From the NCBI GenBank assembly GCA_016213735.1, contig JACQZU010000014.1, forward strand, positions 186,001 to 250,000: a DNA stretch of 64,000 nucleotides. Reading direction: 5' to 3'. The stretch is from Acidobacteriota bacterium (GTDB lineage: Bacteria > Acidobacteriota > Holophagae > Holophagales > Holophagaceae). The translations under genes and the position numbers were made by a program. Each line of letters starts with the position of its first letter. Positions within the stretch are counted from its first letter, which is position 1. The notes under the pieces were generated by a model. That model was not told the DNA's origin. It did not search any database and was given only the letters and a program-made list of their open reading frames with translations. Below are positions 40,064 to 49,619 of this stretch, piece after piece.

Positions 40064-41020
40064 TTGTCGGACCTGTCCCCCCCCGGCGTGGATCGCCACA
40101 CCCACCTGGAGGGGAGCCTCGATCCGGGCTGGGTGCGCCAGTCCGCCGCGGCCAGGGGGTTGGCCGTGCCTCCCGCCCTGGAGCTTCTTTGGCGGGGGGA
40201 GGCATGTCCCTTCGAGGGTTTCATCGAAGCCTTCCTCTTCGGGGCCGAGCTCCTGGACCATCCGGATGCCATCCAGGGGGCCGTCCGCGCCGCGGTCTCG
40301 AGGCTCCCCGAAGGACACGGCGAACCCAGGGGGCTCGACCTCTGGGTCTCGCCCCACTTCCTGGTGGAGCACCGCAAGCTCCTCCCCCTGGACCAGTTGT
40401 GGAAGGGCCTGGAGGCGGGGATCGCGGAAGCCGCGCGCCAGGGTGTGCGCATCGCGGTCGTGGTGGATGCGGTGAACCACTTCGGCCCCAGGCACGGGCA
40501 CGCCACCCTGAACCTCGTCCTGCCCGAACGACCTCCGTGGGTGAGGGGCTTCTCCACCGGAGGACTCGAGGGCGTGCCCTTCCGGGAATGGGCTCCCGTC
40601 TTTGATCGCGCCCGGGCCGCCGGCCTGCGCATCGCGGCCCACGCGGGTGAGAACGGTCCCGGGAGCAATGTCCGGGAAGCCGTGCTGGAGGGCGGGGTGG
40701 CCCGGATCGTCCACGGGGTCCGGGCTGCGGGGGACCCCGGCATTCTGGACCTGCTGGCGGCCCGCATGGTCCCTGTGGACGTCTGCCTCAGCTCCAACCG
40801 CTGCCTCGTCCCCGACCTGGATCCCCATCCCCTGCCGGTCCTTCTGGCCGCCGGGGTGCGCTGTGCACTCGGGACGGACGATCCGGGCGTGGTCCCTTGC
40901 GACCTGCCCTCGGAATGGGAACGGGCCCGAAGGCTCGGGGTGCCGGCGGAGGGCCTGGAGCAGCTCCGGCGGAATGCGGTGGAGGACGCGTGGTGCCTGA
41001 ATCCCGGAGAGGGTTCCTGA
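40064..41020 (+). CDS. Adenosine deaminase family protein
   Basis: 318 residues with a TTG start (GGAGG 11 nt upstream); a GTG eight codons in is an alternative. Zinc ligands and catalytic groups are present: HTHLEG near 12, HAGE near 194 (catalytic Glu), IVHGVRA, SSNRCL and GTDDPGV (catalytic Asp). It deaminates adenosine or a related 6-aminopurine such as adenine. It starts 19 nt after the zinc-ribbon gene. Slightly shorter than typical enzymes (about 330). Confidence 0.92.
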   Translation: MSDLSPPGVDRHTHLEGSLDPGWVRQSAAARGLAVPPALELLWRGEACPFEGFIEAFLFGAELLDHPDAIQGAVRAAVSRLPEGHGEPRGLDLWVSPHFLVEHRKLLPLDQLWKGLEAGIAEAARQGVRIAVVVDAVNHFGPRHGHATLNLVLPERPPWVRGFSTGGLEGVPFREWAPVFDRARAAGLRIAAHAGENGPGSNVREAVLEGGVARIVHGVRAAGDPGILDLLAARMVPVDVCLSSNRCLVPDLDPHPLPVLLAAGVRCALGTDDPGVVPCDLPSEWERARRLGVPAEGLEQLRRNAVEDAWCLNPGEGS

Positions 41021-41171
41021 ATTCCCCCTCCAGGGGCGCTGGAACCCGGATCAGGGCGATCGGAAGCAGGCTGGCTCTGCAACTGGCGACGGGCGGGAGG
41101 GAGCCGGGGTCGGGACATCCGATGCTCTATCCAGCCCACAATCAAGGCTCGCCCGTCCAGGACCGGCGGGA

Positions 41172-41177
41172 TACAAT
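41172..41177 (+). promoter_or_regulatory. Putative -10 box of the tRNA-Arg/tRNA-Leu unit
   Basis: TACAAT lies 14 nt upstream of tRNA-Arg. The -35 region is not obvious. Confidence 0.5.
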
Positions 41178-41191
41178 GACCGATTCGGTGT

Positions 41192-41268
41192 GCGCCCGTA
41201 GCTCAGCTGGATAGAGCATCAGGCTTCGAACCTGAGGGTCGGGCGTTCGAGTCGCTCCGGGCGCACCA
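41192..41268 (+). tRNA. tRNA-Arg (anticodon TCG)
   Basis: 77 nt with encoded CCA. Acceptor GCGCCCG/CGGGCGC, D-arm GCTC/GAGC, anticodon stem TCAGG/CCTGA around loop CTTCGAA, and T-arm with TTCGAGT loop. Followed by tRNA-Leu after 25 nt and likely cotranscribed. Confidence 0.97.
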
Positions 41269-41293
41269 CCTCAAGGCCTTGACAATTTGATGC

Positions 41294-41378
41294 GCGAACG
41301 TGGCGGAACTGGTAGACGCACTGGATTTAGGTTCCAGCGGCTCACGCCGTGGGGGTTCGAGTCCCCCCGTTCGCACCA
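41294..41378 (+). tRNA. tRNA-Leu (anticodon TAG)
   Basis: 85 nt class II tRNA with encoded CCA. Acceptor GCGAACG/CGTTCGC, anticodon stem CTGGA/TCCAG around TTTAGGT, a long variable arm CGGCTCACGCCGT, and the T-arm GGGGG-TTCGAGT-CCCCC. Confidence 0.97.
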
Positions 41379-41397
41379 TTCGCCAGGATTGGCGAAT
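41378..41397 (+). terminator. Hairpin directly at the 3' end of tRNA-Leu
   Basis: A perfect 8-bp stem (ATTCGCCA with TGGCGAAT) with a GGAT loop starts at the last base of the tRNA CCA. No T-run follows. It may be a processing or termination signal and it overlaps the first repeat unit. Confidence 0.5.
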
Positions 41398-41612
41398 AGG
41401 ACGGCACGCGCAGCGTGGCCGCCCGGAGGGCGAGGGCCCAGGACGGGCCCGAGTCACGAGGGGAGGCACACGCACCCTGCGCGCGAAGCCCTTTCGCCCG
41501 ATCAGACGAATAGGACGGCACGCGCAGCGTGGCCGCCCGGAGGGCGAGGGCCCAGGACGGGCCCGAGTCACGAGGGGAGGCACACGCACCCTGCGCGCGA
41601 AGCCCTTTCGCC
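41393..41612. repeat. Two 106-bp direct repeats between tRNA-Leu and tig
   Basis: Identical 106-bp units at 41393-41498 and 41507-41612, period 114, separated by a different 8-nt stretch. Each begins CGAATAGG and ends TTTCGCC, and contains the stems CACGC-GCA-GCGTG and GGGCCC-AGGAC-GGGCCC. A third partial start (CGAATCGG) follows at 41621. CATAAT at 41637-41642 could be the tig -10 box. No gene lies in this stretch. Confidence 0.95.
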
Positions 41613-41700
41613 TGACCCGTCGAATCGGATGGAAGGCATAATCCGCACGCGGGGCAAGACCTTCCGCGCCTCACCCGCACCCCATGCACCAGGAGCACCC

Positions 41701-43236
41701 ATGCAGGTCACCCTCACCCACCACACCCCCACCCGGAAGTCCGTCGAGGTCCGGGTTCCCGCGCCCGAGGTTGCCGCGACCTTCCAGGAGGTCATCACCC
41801 GGATGGCGCCGAAGGTGAAGATTCCGGGTTTCCGGCCTGGGAAGGCTCCCAAGACCGTGCTGCTCAAGCGCTTCGGCCGGGAAATCGAGTCGGAGGTGGC
41901 CCAGAGCCTGGTCCAGCGTCTCTTCTGGGACGCGGCGGCGGCGGCGGGGACCCAGCCCATCAGCCAGCCTGCCCTCGAGAACGCCACGGTGAAGGAAGGG
42001 GAGGAGGGGCAGTTCAAGGTCCACTACGACGTCGCCCCGGAGGTCACCCTTCCCCCCTATTCCAGCATCAAGCTCGTCAAGCAGAAACGACGGATCGACG
42101 CGGAGGCGGTGGAAGAACACCTCGAGGGCCTCCGCCAGCGCTCCGCCAAGTTCATTCCTGTTGAAGGGGTCGCGGAGGTGGGCCACTACGCCACCCTGGA
42201 TCTCAAGGTCAAGCCCCAGGGCATGAAGTCTCGCACCTACAAGGACCAGGTGGTCCAGTTGGATCCCAGCCGGCCCTTTGACGCCCAGATCCTCGGGATG
42301 GGTCCCGAGGAGGAGAAGGCCTTCGACATCCCGGTGCCCCTGGAGGATCCCAACAAGGCCGTGGCCGGGAAGAAGATCCACCACGAGGTGCGGTTGAAGG
42401 ATCTCAGGCGCCGCGAGGTCCCCGAATTGAACGACGACTTCGCCAGGGACCTGGGGGCTTTCGACGACCTGAAGGCCCTCCGGGCGGCCGTGGCCAGGGA
42501 CCTGGAGGAGGCCGCGGAACGAGACGCCCAGGCCCGCCTCCAGTCCAGGCTGCTGGACGGCCTGCTCGATGCCGCGCCCTTCGAGGTGCCCACGTCCATG
42601 GTGGCCCTGCAGCTGGACGACTACTGCCAGGAATTCGCCCAGGAGGTCTCCCAGCAGGGCGTGGACCCCAAGCGGATCAACTGGGCCGCGTACCGCCAGC
42701 ACCGTCTCCGGGACGCCGAGCGGGCGGTGCGTAGCGGTTATCTCCTCCAGGCCATCGGAAACGCCGAGGACATCCAGGTCTCCGAGGATGAAATCGACGC
42801 CGACATCCGGGGGTACATGGAGGAGAACAAGATCCAGACTCCCTTCCCGGCCTTCAAGGCCGACCTGGAGCGCCGCGGCAGCACCACGGAGATCAAGGGC
42901 CGCATCCGCACCGACAAGATCTTCGAGAAACTCCTGGCCTCGGCCCAGGTGAGCGAGGAGATCCTCGACAAGGAAGCCTTCGTGAAGCTGGTGGAATTGG
43001 AGCGGAAGCGCCAGGCCGGGGAACCCGTCTCGCGGTTCGACGCCGGCGGCCTTGAGGGGGGCGAACTCGAGACCCAGGAGGGCGGGGACCCGGTGGAGGC
43101 CGAGCACGTCCACGGTCCCGACTGCGATCACGACCACGAGGCCGAGAAGCCAAGGAAGAAGGCCTCGAAGGCCAAGGAATCCTCCCCGGAGGGAGAGGAG
43201 AAACCCAAGGCCAGGAAGGCGAAAAAGGCGGAATGA
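41701..43236 (+). CDS. tig: Trigger factor (ribosome-associated chaperone/peptidyl-prolyl isomerase)
   Basis: 511 residues, AGGAG 6 nt before the ATG. The N-terminal ribosome-binding domain has the signature GFRPGKAP at 43-50. An FKBP-like isomerase domain (about 150-250, [12 protein letters not shown]) and the long helical C-terminal chaperone domain follow. After about residue 440 there is an extension unlike most trigger factors (usually 430-450 residues): a His/Asp/Cys cluster ([11 protein letters not shown], about 470-480) and a Lys/Glu-rich tail. It binds nascent chains at the ribosome exit. A stem-loop terminator follows the gene, before clpP. Confidence 0.95.
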   Translation: MQVTLTHHTPTRKSVEVRVPAPEVAATFQEVITRMAPKVKIPGFRPGKAPKTVLLKRFGREIESEVAQSLVQRLFWDAAAAAGTQPISQPALENATVKEGEEGQFKVHYDVAPEVTLPPYSSIKLVKQKRRIDAEAVEEHLEGLRQRSAKFIPVEGVAEVGHYATLDLKVKPQGMKSRTYKDQVVQLDPSRPFDAQILGMGPEEEKAFDIPVPLEDPNKAVAGKKIHHEVRLKDLRRREVPELNDDFARDLGAFDDLKALRAAVARDLEEAAERDAQARLQSRLLDGLLDAAPFEVPTSMVALQLDDYCQEFAQEVSQQGVDPKRINWAAYRQHRLRDAERAVRSGYLLQAIGNAEDIQVSEDEIDADIRGYMEENKIQTPFPAFKADLERRGSTTEIKGRIRTDKIFEKLLASAQVSEEILDKEAFVKLVELERKRQAGEPVSRFDAGGLEGGELETQEGGDPVEAEHVHGPDCDHDHEAEKPRKKASKAKESSPEGEEKPKARKAKKAE

Positions 43237-43259
43237 TTCAGGGCCCTCATGGCCCACGG

Positions 43260-43284
43260 GGGGCGCCGGCGGCGCCCCTTTGTT
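43260..43284 (+). terminator. Stem-loop terminator between tig and clpP
   Basis: GGGGCGCC, loop GGC, GGCGCCCC, then TTTGTT. The 8-bp GC-only stem lies 24 nt after the tig stop and 26 nt before clpP. The following TTATCCTT could serve as a clpP -10 region. Confidence 0.8.
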
Positions 43285-43309
43285 ATCCTTGAGCCCGCCA
43301 GGAGCCCGC

Positions 43310-43906
<597 letters not shown>

Positions 43907-43926
43907 GGAACCCCCGAGGGGGTCCC

Positions 43927-45048
43927 ATGCCCGCCGTGAAGCCCTTCGCCACCGACCACCTGCGCCGGATCCCGCTCTACATTCCGGGGAAACCCATCCA
44001 GGAAGTCCGGAGGGAGCTGGGCCTGGACCGTGTGGTGAAACTGGCCAGCAACGAGAATCCCTGGGGTCCCACGGAGGCCGTGAAGGCGAGGCTGGCCCGC
44101 GCGATCGCCGGCACGGAGGACGAGGGTTTGGGCCTGTATCCCGTCTCCGACGGGTACTACCTGCGGCAGGCCATCGCCCGGCGCCGCGGCCTGAGCATCG
44201 AGAACGTCCTCCTGGGCAATGGATCCTCCGAGATCATCGAAATGATGGCCAAGGCCGCCCTCCTGGACGGCGGCAGCGCGGTGATCCCGCAACACAGCTT
44301 CGCGATCTACGGAATCGCCACCCAGACCGTGGGGGGAAGGGTTCTCGAGACCCGCGCCGACCTCCACGAAACCAGCGTGGACGCGATCCTGGCGGCGGTC
44401 CAGAGCGACACCCGCCTGGTCTTTCTCGGCAACCCCAACAACCCCACGGGCGTGCTCCCGGGGCGCAGGGCCCTGGAGCGTCTCGTGAAAGGGCTGCGGG
44501 ACGACATCGTCCTGGTGGTCGACCAGGCCTACGCGGAATATGAGGACCCTGAGGGTTACGCGGATGCCACCGCCTTCCTTCGGGAGCGGGAAGGCCTGCT
44601 GGTCCTCCACACTTTCTCCAAGATCCACGCCCTGGCGGGGCTTCGGGTGGGCTATGGCCTGGGAAGTCCCGACCTCCTGCAGCTGCTGGAGCGGGTCCGG
44701 AGCCCTTTCAACACCAACCACCTCGCGCAGGTGGCGGCGGAAATCGCCGTGCAGGATCAGGCCTTCGAGGCCTTCAGCCGGGGGAAAAACCGGGAGGGCC
44801 GCCAGGCCTTCATCGCCGAGGCCCGGAAGCACCGCTGCCAGGTGAGCGGACAGGGGGGGAATTTCCTCATGCTGGAGAGCGCCCTCCCCGCCCAGGATCT
44901 GTTCCAGGAGCTGCTTCGCCGGGGCGTCATCGTGCGTCCCATGCAGGGCTACGGGCTCCCCAACCACGTGCGCGTGACCCTGGGAAAACCCGAGGACATG
45001 GACGCCTTCTGGAGGGCGGCGGGCCCGCTCCTCGACTGTGGCTGCTGA
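43927..45048 (+). CDS. hisC: Histidinol-phosphate aminotransferase
   Basis: 373 residues. Class I/II aminotransferase with [10 protein letters not shown] near 38, NPNNPTG in the middle, [10 protein letters not shown] and the PLP lysine in [16 protein letters not shown]. It catalyses the L-histidinol phosphate/imidazole-acetol phosphate step of histidine synthesis; HisC enzymes sometimes also act on aromatic amino acids. No other his gene is nearby. It overlaps recQ by 11 nt. Confidence 0.92.
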   Translation: MPAVKPFATDHLRRIPLYIPGKPIQEVRRELGLDRVVKLASNENPWGPTEAVKARLARAIAGTEDEGLGLYPVSDGYYLRQAIARRRGLSIENVLLGNGSSEIIEMMAKAALLDGGSAVIPQHSFAIYGIATQTVGGRVLETRADLHETSVDAILAAVQSDTRLVFLGNPNNPTGVLPGRRALERLVKGLRDDIVLVVDQAYAEYEDPEGYADATAFLREREGLLVLHTFSKIHALAGLRVGYGLGSPDLLQLLERVRSPFNTNHLAQVAAEIAVQDQAFEAFSRGKNREGRQAFIAEARKHRCQVSGQGGNFLMLESALPAQDLFQELLRRGVIVRPMQGYGLPNHVRVTLGKPEDMDAFWRAAGPLLDCGC

Positions 45049-46738
45049 GCGCGCCGAGGGAACGGCCGTCGAGGATCGCCTCGCGGACCTGCGGGACGCC
45101 CTGGCCGGCGGGGATCGGGGCGGCGCGAGGGCCATCCTGGAGGAGCTCCGCCGTCTCTACCGGCGGAATCCTTCGGCCTTCGACCCCCGGAGCCTGCGGG
45201 AGTTGAAGGCGGCCGCCGAGGGTCTGGGGGCTCCGGTGGACCTGGAGGCGGTCCTCAAGGCCTGTTTCGGCTACGACCGATTCCGGCCTGGGCAGCGGCC
45301 CATCCTGGAGGCGGTGCTCCAGGGCAGGGACGTGATCGGCATCCTGCCCACGGGGGCCGGGAAATCCCTCACCTACCAATTGCCCGCCCGGGTCGGAGGC
45401 GGAGTCACCCTGGTGGTGAGCCCCCTCATCGCCCTCATGAAGGACCAGGTGGACGCCCTGGAGGAGCTGGGGCTGCGGGCCACCTTCCTCAACTCGAGCC
45501 TGGACCCGGCGGAGCGCAGGGCCCGCATCCAGGCCCTCCGGCGAGGGGACTTCGAACTGGTCTACGCCGCCCCTGAGGGTCTGGAGCTCTACCTGGCCGC
45601 CCTCCTGGAGGAGGTTCCCCTGCGGTTGGTGGCGGTCGACGAGGCGCACTGCATCAGCCATTGGGGCCACGACTTCCGGCCGGCCTACCGCAACCTCGCC
45701 GGGCTCAAGGCCCGCTTCGGCCATGTTCCTGTGCTGGCCTTGACGGCCACCGCGACCCCCCGGGTGCGCGACGACATCGCGGTGCAACTCGGCATGGTGG
45801 ACCCGGTGCTGGTGCAGGGCTCCTTCTTCCGGCCGAACCTTCGGGTCTGCGCCTACCGGAAGGGCGTCCCTGGGCAGCCTCCGGTGCGGGATGCGATCCT
45901 CCGGCTGGTCCAGGCCCGGCCGAGGGAGAGCGGGATCGTGTACTGCCTGTCCCGGAAATCCGCCGAGGGCACGGCCGAATGGCTTCGCAAGCATGGTGTC
46001 CGGGCCCTGGCCTACCATGCGGGCATGCTCCCGGGCGAGCGAACCCGGGCCCAGGAAGCCTTCCGCCGGGATGACGCGGACGTGGTGGTGGCCACCGTGG
46101 CCTTCGGCATGGGCATCGACAAGAGCAACATCCGCTTCGTGATCCACCGGGACATGCCCAAATCCGTCGAGGGGTGGTCGCAGGAGATCGGCCGGGCCGG
46201 GCGTGATGGGGCCCCGGCGGACTGCGTGGTCTTCTACTCCTGGGCCGACGTGCTGAGCTACGATCGCTTCACCCAGGATCTCGAACCGGCCCAGGCCGCG
46301 GCCCAGCAGCGGCAGACCCGGGACCTTTTCCGCCTGCTGGAGCATGCCGCCTGCCGCCACCAGGCCTTGTTGGCCCACTTGGGCGAATCCATGGCCCCCT
46401 GCGGCACCTCTTGCGATACCTGCGCGGGCCTGGATCCCCTGGCCAAGGCCCCCAAACGCCCACCCCGGAGAAGGGGAGGCGGCATGCCTGGGGTCCCCCA
46501 GGACCCCGCCAGCCCCGACGAGGCCCTGTACCTGGAGCTGAAGGCACTCCGCAAGCGCCTCGCCGACGCCCGGGGCGTCCCGGCTTACGTGGTCTTCACC
46601 GACGCCACCCTCCAGGAGATGGCCCGCCTGCGGCCAACCACGGCCGAATCCCTGCTGCAGGTCAGCGGGGTGGGCCCCAGGAAACTGAGCCTCCACGGAG
46701 ACCCTTTCCTGGCCCTGCTCCGCCGGATGTCAGACTGA
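45038..46738 (+). CDS. recQ: RecQ-family ATP-dependent DNA helicase
   Basis: 566 residues, GTG start overlapping hisC by 11 nt. An unusual N-terminal helical extension of about 80 residues precedes the canonical start [18 protein letters not shown]. Motif I is [14 protein letters not shown], motif [17 protein letters not shown], motif [16 protein letters not shown]. The zinc cluster (CRHQ...CGTSCDTC) and a C-terminal HRDC domain (about 490-560) complete it; the winged-helix (RQC) portion seems short or missing. It unwinds DNA in recombination and repair. Confidence 0.94.
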   Translation: MAAERAEGTAVEDRLADLRDALAGGDRGGARAILEELRRLYRRNPSAFDPRSLRELKAAAEGLGAPVDLEAVLKACFGYDRFRPGQRPILEAVLQGRDVIGILPTGAGKSLTYQLPARVGGGVTLVVSPLIALMKDQVDALEELGLRATFLNSSLDPAERRARIQALRRGDFELVYAAPEGLELYLAALLEEVPLRLVAVDEAHCISHWGHDFRPAYRNLAGLKARFGHVPVLALTATATPRVRDDIAVQLGMVDPVLVQGSFFRPNLRVCAYRKGVPGQPPVRDAILRLVQARPRESGIVYCLSRKSAEGTAEWLRKHGVRALAYHAGMLPGERTRAQEAFRRDDADVVVATVAFGMGIDKSNIRFVIHRDMPKSVEGWSQEIGRAGRDGAPADCVVFYSWADVLSYDRFTQDLEPAQAAAQQRQTRDLFRLLEHAACRHQALLAHLGESMAPCGTSCDTCAGLDPLAKAPKRPPRRRGGGMPGVPQDPASPDEALYLELKALRKRLADARGVPAYVVFTDATLQEMARLRPTTAESLLQVSGVGPRKLSLHGDPFLALLRRMSD

Positions 46739-46742
46739 TCCC

Positions 46743-47402
46743 ATGGCCCGCCTCGCCCTCATCGCCATCGACGGTCCTTCGGGGGTGGGCAAGTCCACCA
46801 CCGCCAAGGCCCTGGCGGCGCGCCTCGGCTGGGATTACCTGGACACCGGGGGCATGTACCGCTGTGCGGCCCTTGCGGCCCTCCGCTCGGGCCTGGGACC
46901 GGGAGACCCCGGCATCCGGGACCTCATGGATCGGCTCCGCATCGAACAGATTGGAACAAGCTTCCTGATGGACCACGAGGACGTGAGTGCCGCCATCCGC
47001 ACCCCCGAGGTGACGCGGTTGTCGAGCCCCCTCAGCGCAGATCCCCGGGTCCGGGAGGCCCTGGTGCCCCAGCAGCGGCGCATCGGTGAGCGGGGAGGCT
47101 GGGTGGTGGACGGGCGGGACATCGGGACCGTCGTCTTCCCCGATGCCTGCTGCAAAGTGTTCCTCACCGCCAGCATCGATGCCCGCGCACGACGCCGCTT
47201 CCTCGAACTCCAGGCCAAGGGTCAGCCCGCGGAGTTCCCCGCAGTGCTCGCGGACCTGGCGGAGCGCGACCACCGTGACTCCACTCGCGACGTCGCCCCG
47301 TTGCGCCCGGCGGAGGACGCGATGATCCTCGATTCCAGCGACCTCGACCTTGGTCAAGTGGTCACGGCGATCCTGGCGCGACACCAGCGACACGGCGGTT
47401 GA
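46743..47402 (+). CDS. cmk: Cytidylate kinase
   Basis: 219 residues. P-loop IDGPSGVGKSTTAKALA, DTGGMYRCAAL, and VVDGRDIGTVVFPDA followed by the R-rich lid (DARARRRFLEL) are typical of CMP kinase. It phosphorylates CMP/dCMP. It starts 4 nt after recQ. The 47403-47574 stretch downstream holds no gene that I can support. Confidence 0.96.
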   Translation: MARLALIAIDGPSGVGKSTTAKALAARLGWDYLDTGGMYRCAALAALRSGLGPGDPGIRDLMDRLRIEQIGTSFLMDHEDVSAAIRTPEVTRLSSPLSADPRVREALVPQQRRIGERGGWVVDGRDIGTVVFPDACCKVFLTASIDARARRRFLELQAKGQPAEFPAVLADLAERDHRDSTRDVAPLRPAEDAMILDSSDLDLGQVVTAILARHQRHGG

Positions 47403-47574
47403 TTGCGTGAACGCCGCCGGTCGGATTGGAATGGGCGTTCAAAGAAGAATCACTCACTCCCTAGAATCCAAGAGGCCCGGGAAAGAGAACCCAATACTCA
47501 TCCAGTTCTTGGCGTGCTTGGCGTCCTGAGGGTTGCCTTTCTCGAAGGATGGAATGCCCCCTGGTAGGGCCCTC

Positions 47575-48432
47575 TCAGGGACTCAGCCACTTCAGGGGAT
47601 CCTCGAGCCGGAACGCACCGGATTGCTCGGAAAATTGGCGCAGCAATGGCGCGTGCCCGGCTCCATAGACCACCAGGATCCGCTCCTTCGGGTCCCCGGT
47701 CAGCCGCAGGAGGTGGGTGAAGATCTTCAGGTTGCGGGTGAACCAGTTGCCCACCCAGTTGGCTCCGGGATAGGCCTTGTCATCTCCGAGCAGCAGGTAG
47801 TCGAAGTACTGGCGGTGGGAGGTTTCCATCACCGCCGGGGCATTCGCATGGCGAAGCCAGGCCAGGAGATCCTCCCGCTCGGGGGAGTCGCCGCGGGACG
47901 GGCTGCGCAGGGCCTGGACCCTGCCCAGGTCGCCCCTGGATTCGGCCCAGGCCATCCAGTCGAAATCCTCCTCCTTGCCCGGGGGCATTTCATTCCAGTC
48001 AACGGCCTCCAGACGCGGAAGCCCCAGGCGGGCCGCCAAGCGAAGGCCAATCTGGTCTACTTCACTGCGTCCGAGCGAATAGCGTCCTTCTCGGTAGTCG
48101 CGGTAGCGTGCGTCGAGACGGGCCTGCTCCAGGCGGTCCCATTCCACCGCAATCCGGGTGGGGCGGAAGGCGGCGAGCCGGTTGATGATCTCCGCGAGTT
48201 GGGCCTGGCGCGACGGCGAGCGCACGTCATCGATGCGCGTGTTCACCACGTCCCGGCCCGGATTGTCCAGGTGCACCGTGCCCAGCACGAGCAGCGCGGG
48301 CCGCTCCGCCGGCTTGCGGTCCCGCAGCAGCCGGGGTGCCACCGGGCCAGCCTGGGCCAGCAGCCCCAGGCCGCCCAGGCCGAGCGCTGCCACCCAGGCC
48401 CGGGGCTGGTTCACCAACAAGTTCCAGGCCAT
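47575..48432 (-). CDS. DUF5694 domain-containing (TraB/GumN-like) exported protein
   Basis: 285 residues from ATG 48432, which has GGAGG about 7 nt upstream. The N-terminus (about 10-30) is hydrophobic and likely a signal or anchor. The domain has LLVLGTVHLDNPGRDVVN near 53 and LVVYGAGHAPLL near 260, the GxxH motifs shared by TraB/GumN-like and DUF5694 proteins; these resemble a metal site. Function unknown. Confidence 0.85.
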   Translation of the reverse strand: MAWNLLVNQPRAWVAALGLGGLGLLAQAGPVAPRLLRDRKPAERPALLVLGTVHLDNPGRDVVNTRIDDVRSPSRQAQLAEIINRLAAFRPTRIAVEWDRLEQARLDARYRDYREGRYSLGRSEVDQIGLRLAARLGLPRLEAVDWNEMPPGKEEDFDWMAWAESRGDLGRVQALRSPSRGDSPEREDLLAWLRHANAPAVMETSHRQYFDYLLLGDDKAYPGANWVGNWFTRNLKIFTHLLRLTGDPKERILVVYGAGHAPLLRQFSEQSGAFRLEDPLKWLSP

Positions 48433-48585
48433 AGGACCACCTCCCGACACGGCTGCGGGGTCCTACGCTCCCCGAACGGATGCGCTTAGGCATGGGGTTT
48501 GGACCGTGGACTCCTCGGGGCAGCGGCGAGGGGCCAGGGGGGGCCCTGCGGGCCCCGGCCGATGGCGTCGCCCCCCTCCATGATG

Positions 48586-48607
48586 AAAGGGCGGACCCTG
48601 TCCGCCC
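48586..48607 (-). terminator. Stem-loop after hsp20
   Basis: On the minus strand, GGGCGGAC, loop AGG, GTCCGCCC, then TTTCATC, 28 nt after the hsp20 stop. Perfect 8-bp stem with a weak T-run. Confidence 0.6.
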
Positions 48608-48634
48608 CTGATGGCTCGCCCGAGGGTCGCCGGT

Positions 48635-49090
48635 TCAGCCCTGGATCTTGATCTTCTGGGGTTTGGACTCCGGCCGCTTGGGGATGCTGAGGAACAGCAC
48701 GCCGTCCTTCAGCTCGGCGTGCACCTCGGTGGCCAGAACTTCCTCGGGCAGCGTGAAGGTGCGCGCAAAGGTTCCGTAGGCCCGCTCCGAGAGGTGCAGG
48801 GTCTCTCCTTCGGCCTTCACCTCGGCGGCGCGGCGCCCCTTGATGGAGAGGCGGTTCCCGGTGAGGTCGATGTCCAGGTCCTCCTGACGGATGCCGGGCA
48901 TGTCGGCCTTGAAGACGTAGGCCTCGGAGGTCTCCTTCACGTCGAAGGAGGGCAGGAAGGTGTTGGAGGCCTCCCCGTAGTCCAGGCCGGCCTCCCGGTA
49001 GGGATCCCAGCGGAGGAAGTCCCGCATGAGCCGGAATGGCTCCACCACGGGGGAGAGGGAGTTGGGTCGGACGCTCATGAGTGTGGCCAT
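48635..49090 (-). CDS. Hsp20/alpha-crystallin family small heat-shock protein
   Basis: 151 residues, AGGAGG 7 nt before the ATG. An N-terminal arm (about 1-45) precedes the alpha-crystallin domain (FDVKETSEAYVFKADMPGI to the C-terminal strand, about 48-140) with the typical ADMPGI, and a C-terminal I-K-I-type motif (KIKIQG). It is an ATP-independent holdase preventing aggregation. It has a clear sigma-70-type promoter and an unusually AT-rich upstream region. Confidence 0.95.
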   Translation of the reverse strand: MATLMSVRPNSLSPVVEPFRLMRDFLRWDPYREAGLDYGEASNTFLPSFDVKETSEAYVFKADMPGIRQEDLDIDLTGNRLSIKGRRAAEVKAEGETLHLSERAYGTFARTFTLPEEVLATEVHAELKDGVLFLSIPKRPESKPQKIKIQG

Positions 49091-49103
49091 TTTATCCTCC
49101 TGA

Positions 49104-49139
49104 TGCGGATGGCTTTAGTTGATCTAGCTCTTATCCGCA
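49104..49139 (-). promoter_or_regulatory. Hairpin in the hsp20 5' leader
   Basis: TGCGGAT (minus strand, 49139-49133) pairs with ATCCGCA (49110-49104) over a 22-nt loop, ending 2 nt before AGGAGG. It may stabilise the leader or modulate translation; the Shine-Dalgarno itself is not inside the stem. Confidence 0.4.
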
Positions 49140-49145
49140 CATAAA

Positions 49146-49173
49146 ATTTTAGTCCTTGTAACGAAGATGTCAA
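49146..49173 (-). promoter_or_regulatory. hsp20 promoter
   Basis: Minus-strand TTGACA (49173-49168) and TAAAAT (49151-49146) are separated by 16 nt, close to the sigma-70 consensus, and an AT-rich UP-like tract (A9TTTT) lies just upstream. This is the strongest-looking promoter in the window. Confidence 0.75.
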
Positions 49174-49204
49174 GCGCCCAAAATTTTTTTTTGTCGGGCG
49201 CGGA

Positions 49205-49619
49205 GGCGCCCGGGAGGCCTGCGTTCCGGTGGAAGGCTTCCCCAGGGTCTCCGCCGCCCGCGCGGGGAACCCCTCGTCGGAGGCGAAACGGAGGCCCATC
49301 CACCGCGGTTCGGGCCCTTTTCCGATCCCCTTCCTCCATTCCCCATCGAGCCTCGCCCCGGCCGGAGGCGCTGCTCCAATCGGATCAGGCGGTCCTGCAC
49401 CTTCCAGGCGTGATGACGGATCGTGAAAAGAAGCTGCGCCAAGAGCAGGGCCAGGACCAGGCTCCCCCAGGCTCCCAGCCTCCCAGGGTGCGGGGGTCCT
49501 TCCCCGCCAAGGCCATGAAGAGGCCCAGGGTCGCCTGCAGGAGCAGGGGGGCCACGAGGGGGTGGGAAGGATCCAGGTGGCGGGGGTTGGAGGGCCTCTG
49601 TTCGGCCGAGCGGGATGCC
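49205..49619 (-). pseudogene. Frameshifted DUF6526-like membrane protein gene
   Basis: Three minus-strand frames join into one DUF6526-like protein. Frame A reads NPRHLDPSHPLVAPLLLQATLGLF, frame B reads SLVLALLLAQLLF then AWKVQDRLIRLEQRLR, and frame C reads MGLRFASDEGFPARAAETL. These are in the family order: two membrane helices, the KVQDR-IRLE-RLR motif, and the LRFASD motif. Adding one G in a five-G run (near 49470) and one in a four-G run (near 49367) joins the frames. Either a decayed gene or a homopolymer sequencing error. Family assignment is from memory of its motifs. Confidence 0.5.

Noticed and set aside
41393-41612. CRISPR-like array
   Set aside because: Only two full repeats of 106 bp with an 8-nt spacer; far too long units and too short spacers, no cas genes.
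41203-41698. Minus-strand frames containing repeated RVPPLVTRARPGPSPSGRP-type peptides
   Set aside because: These are translations of the 114-bp DNA repeat and the tRNAs, not genes.
49104-49139. ROSE-type RNA thermometer in the hsp20 leader
   Set aside because: The hairpin does not pair with the Shine-Dalgarno sequence, so the ROSE label is not supported; only a leader hairpin is reported.
49124-49442. Separate small genes in frames of the DUF6526 region
   Set aside because: They are better explained as fragments of one frameshifted gene.
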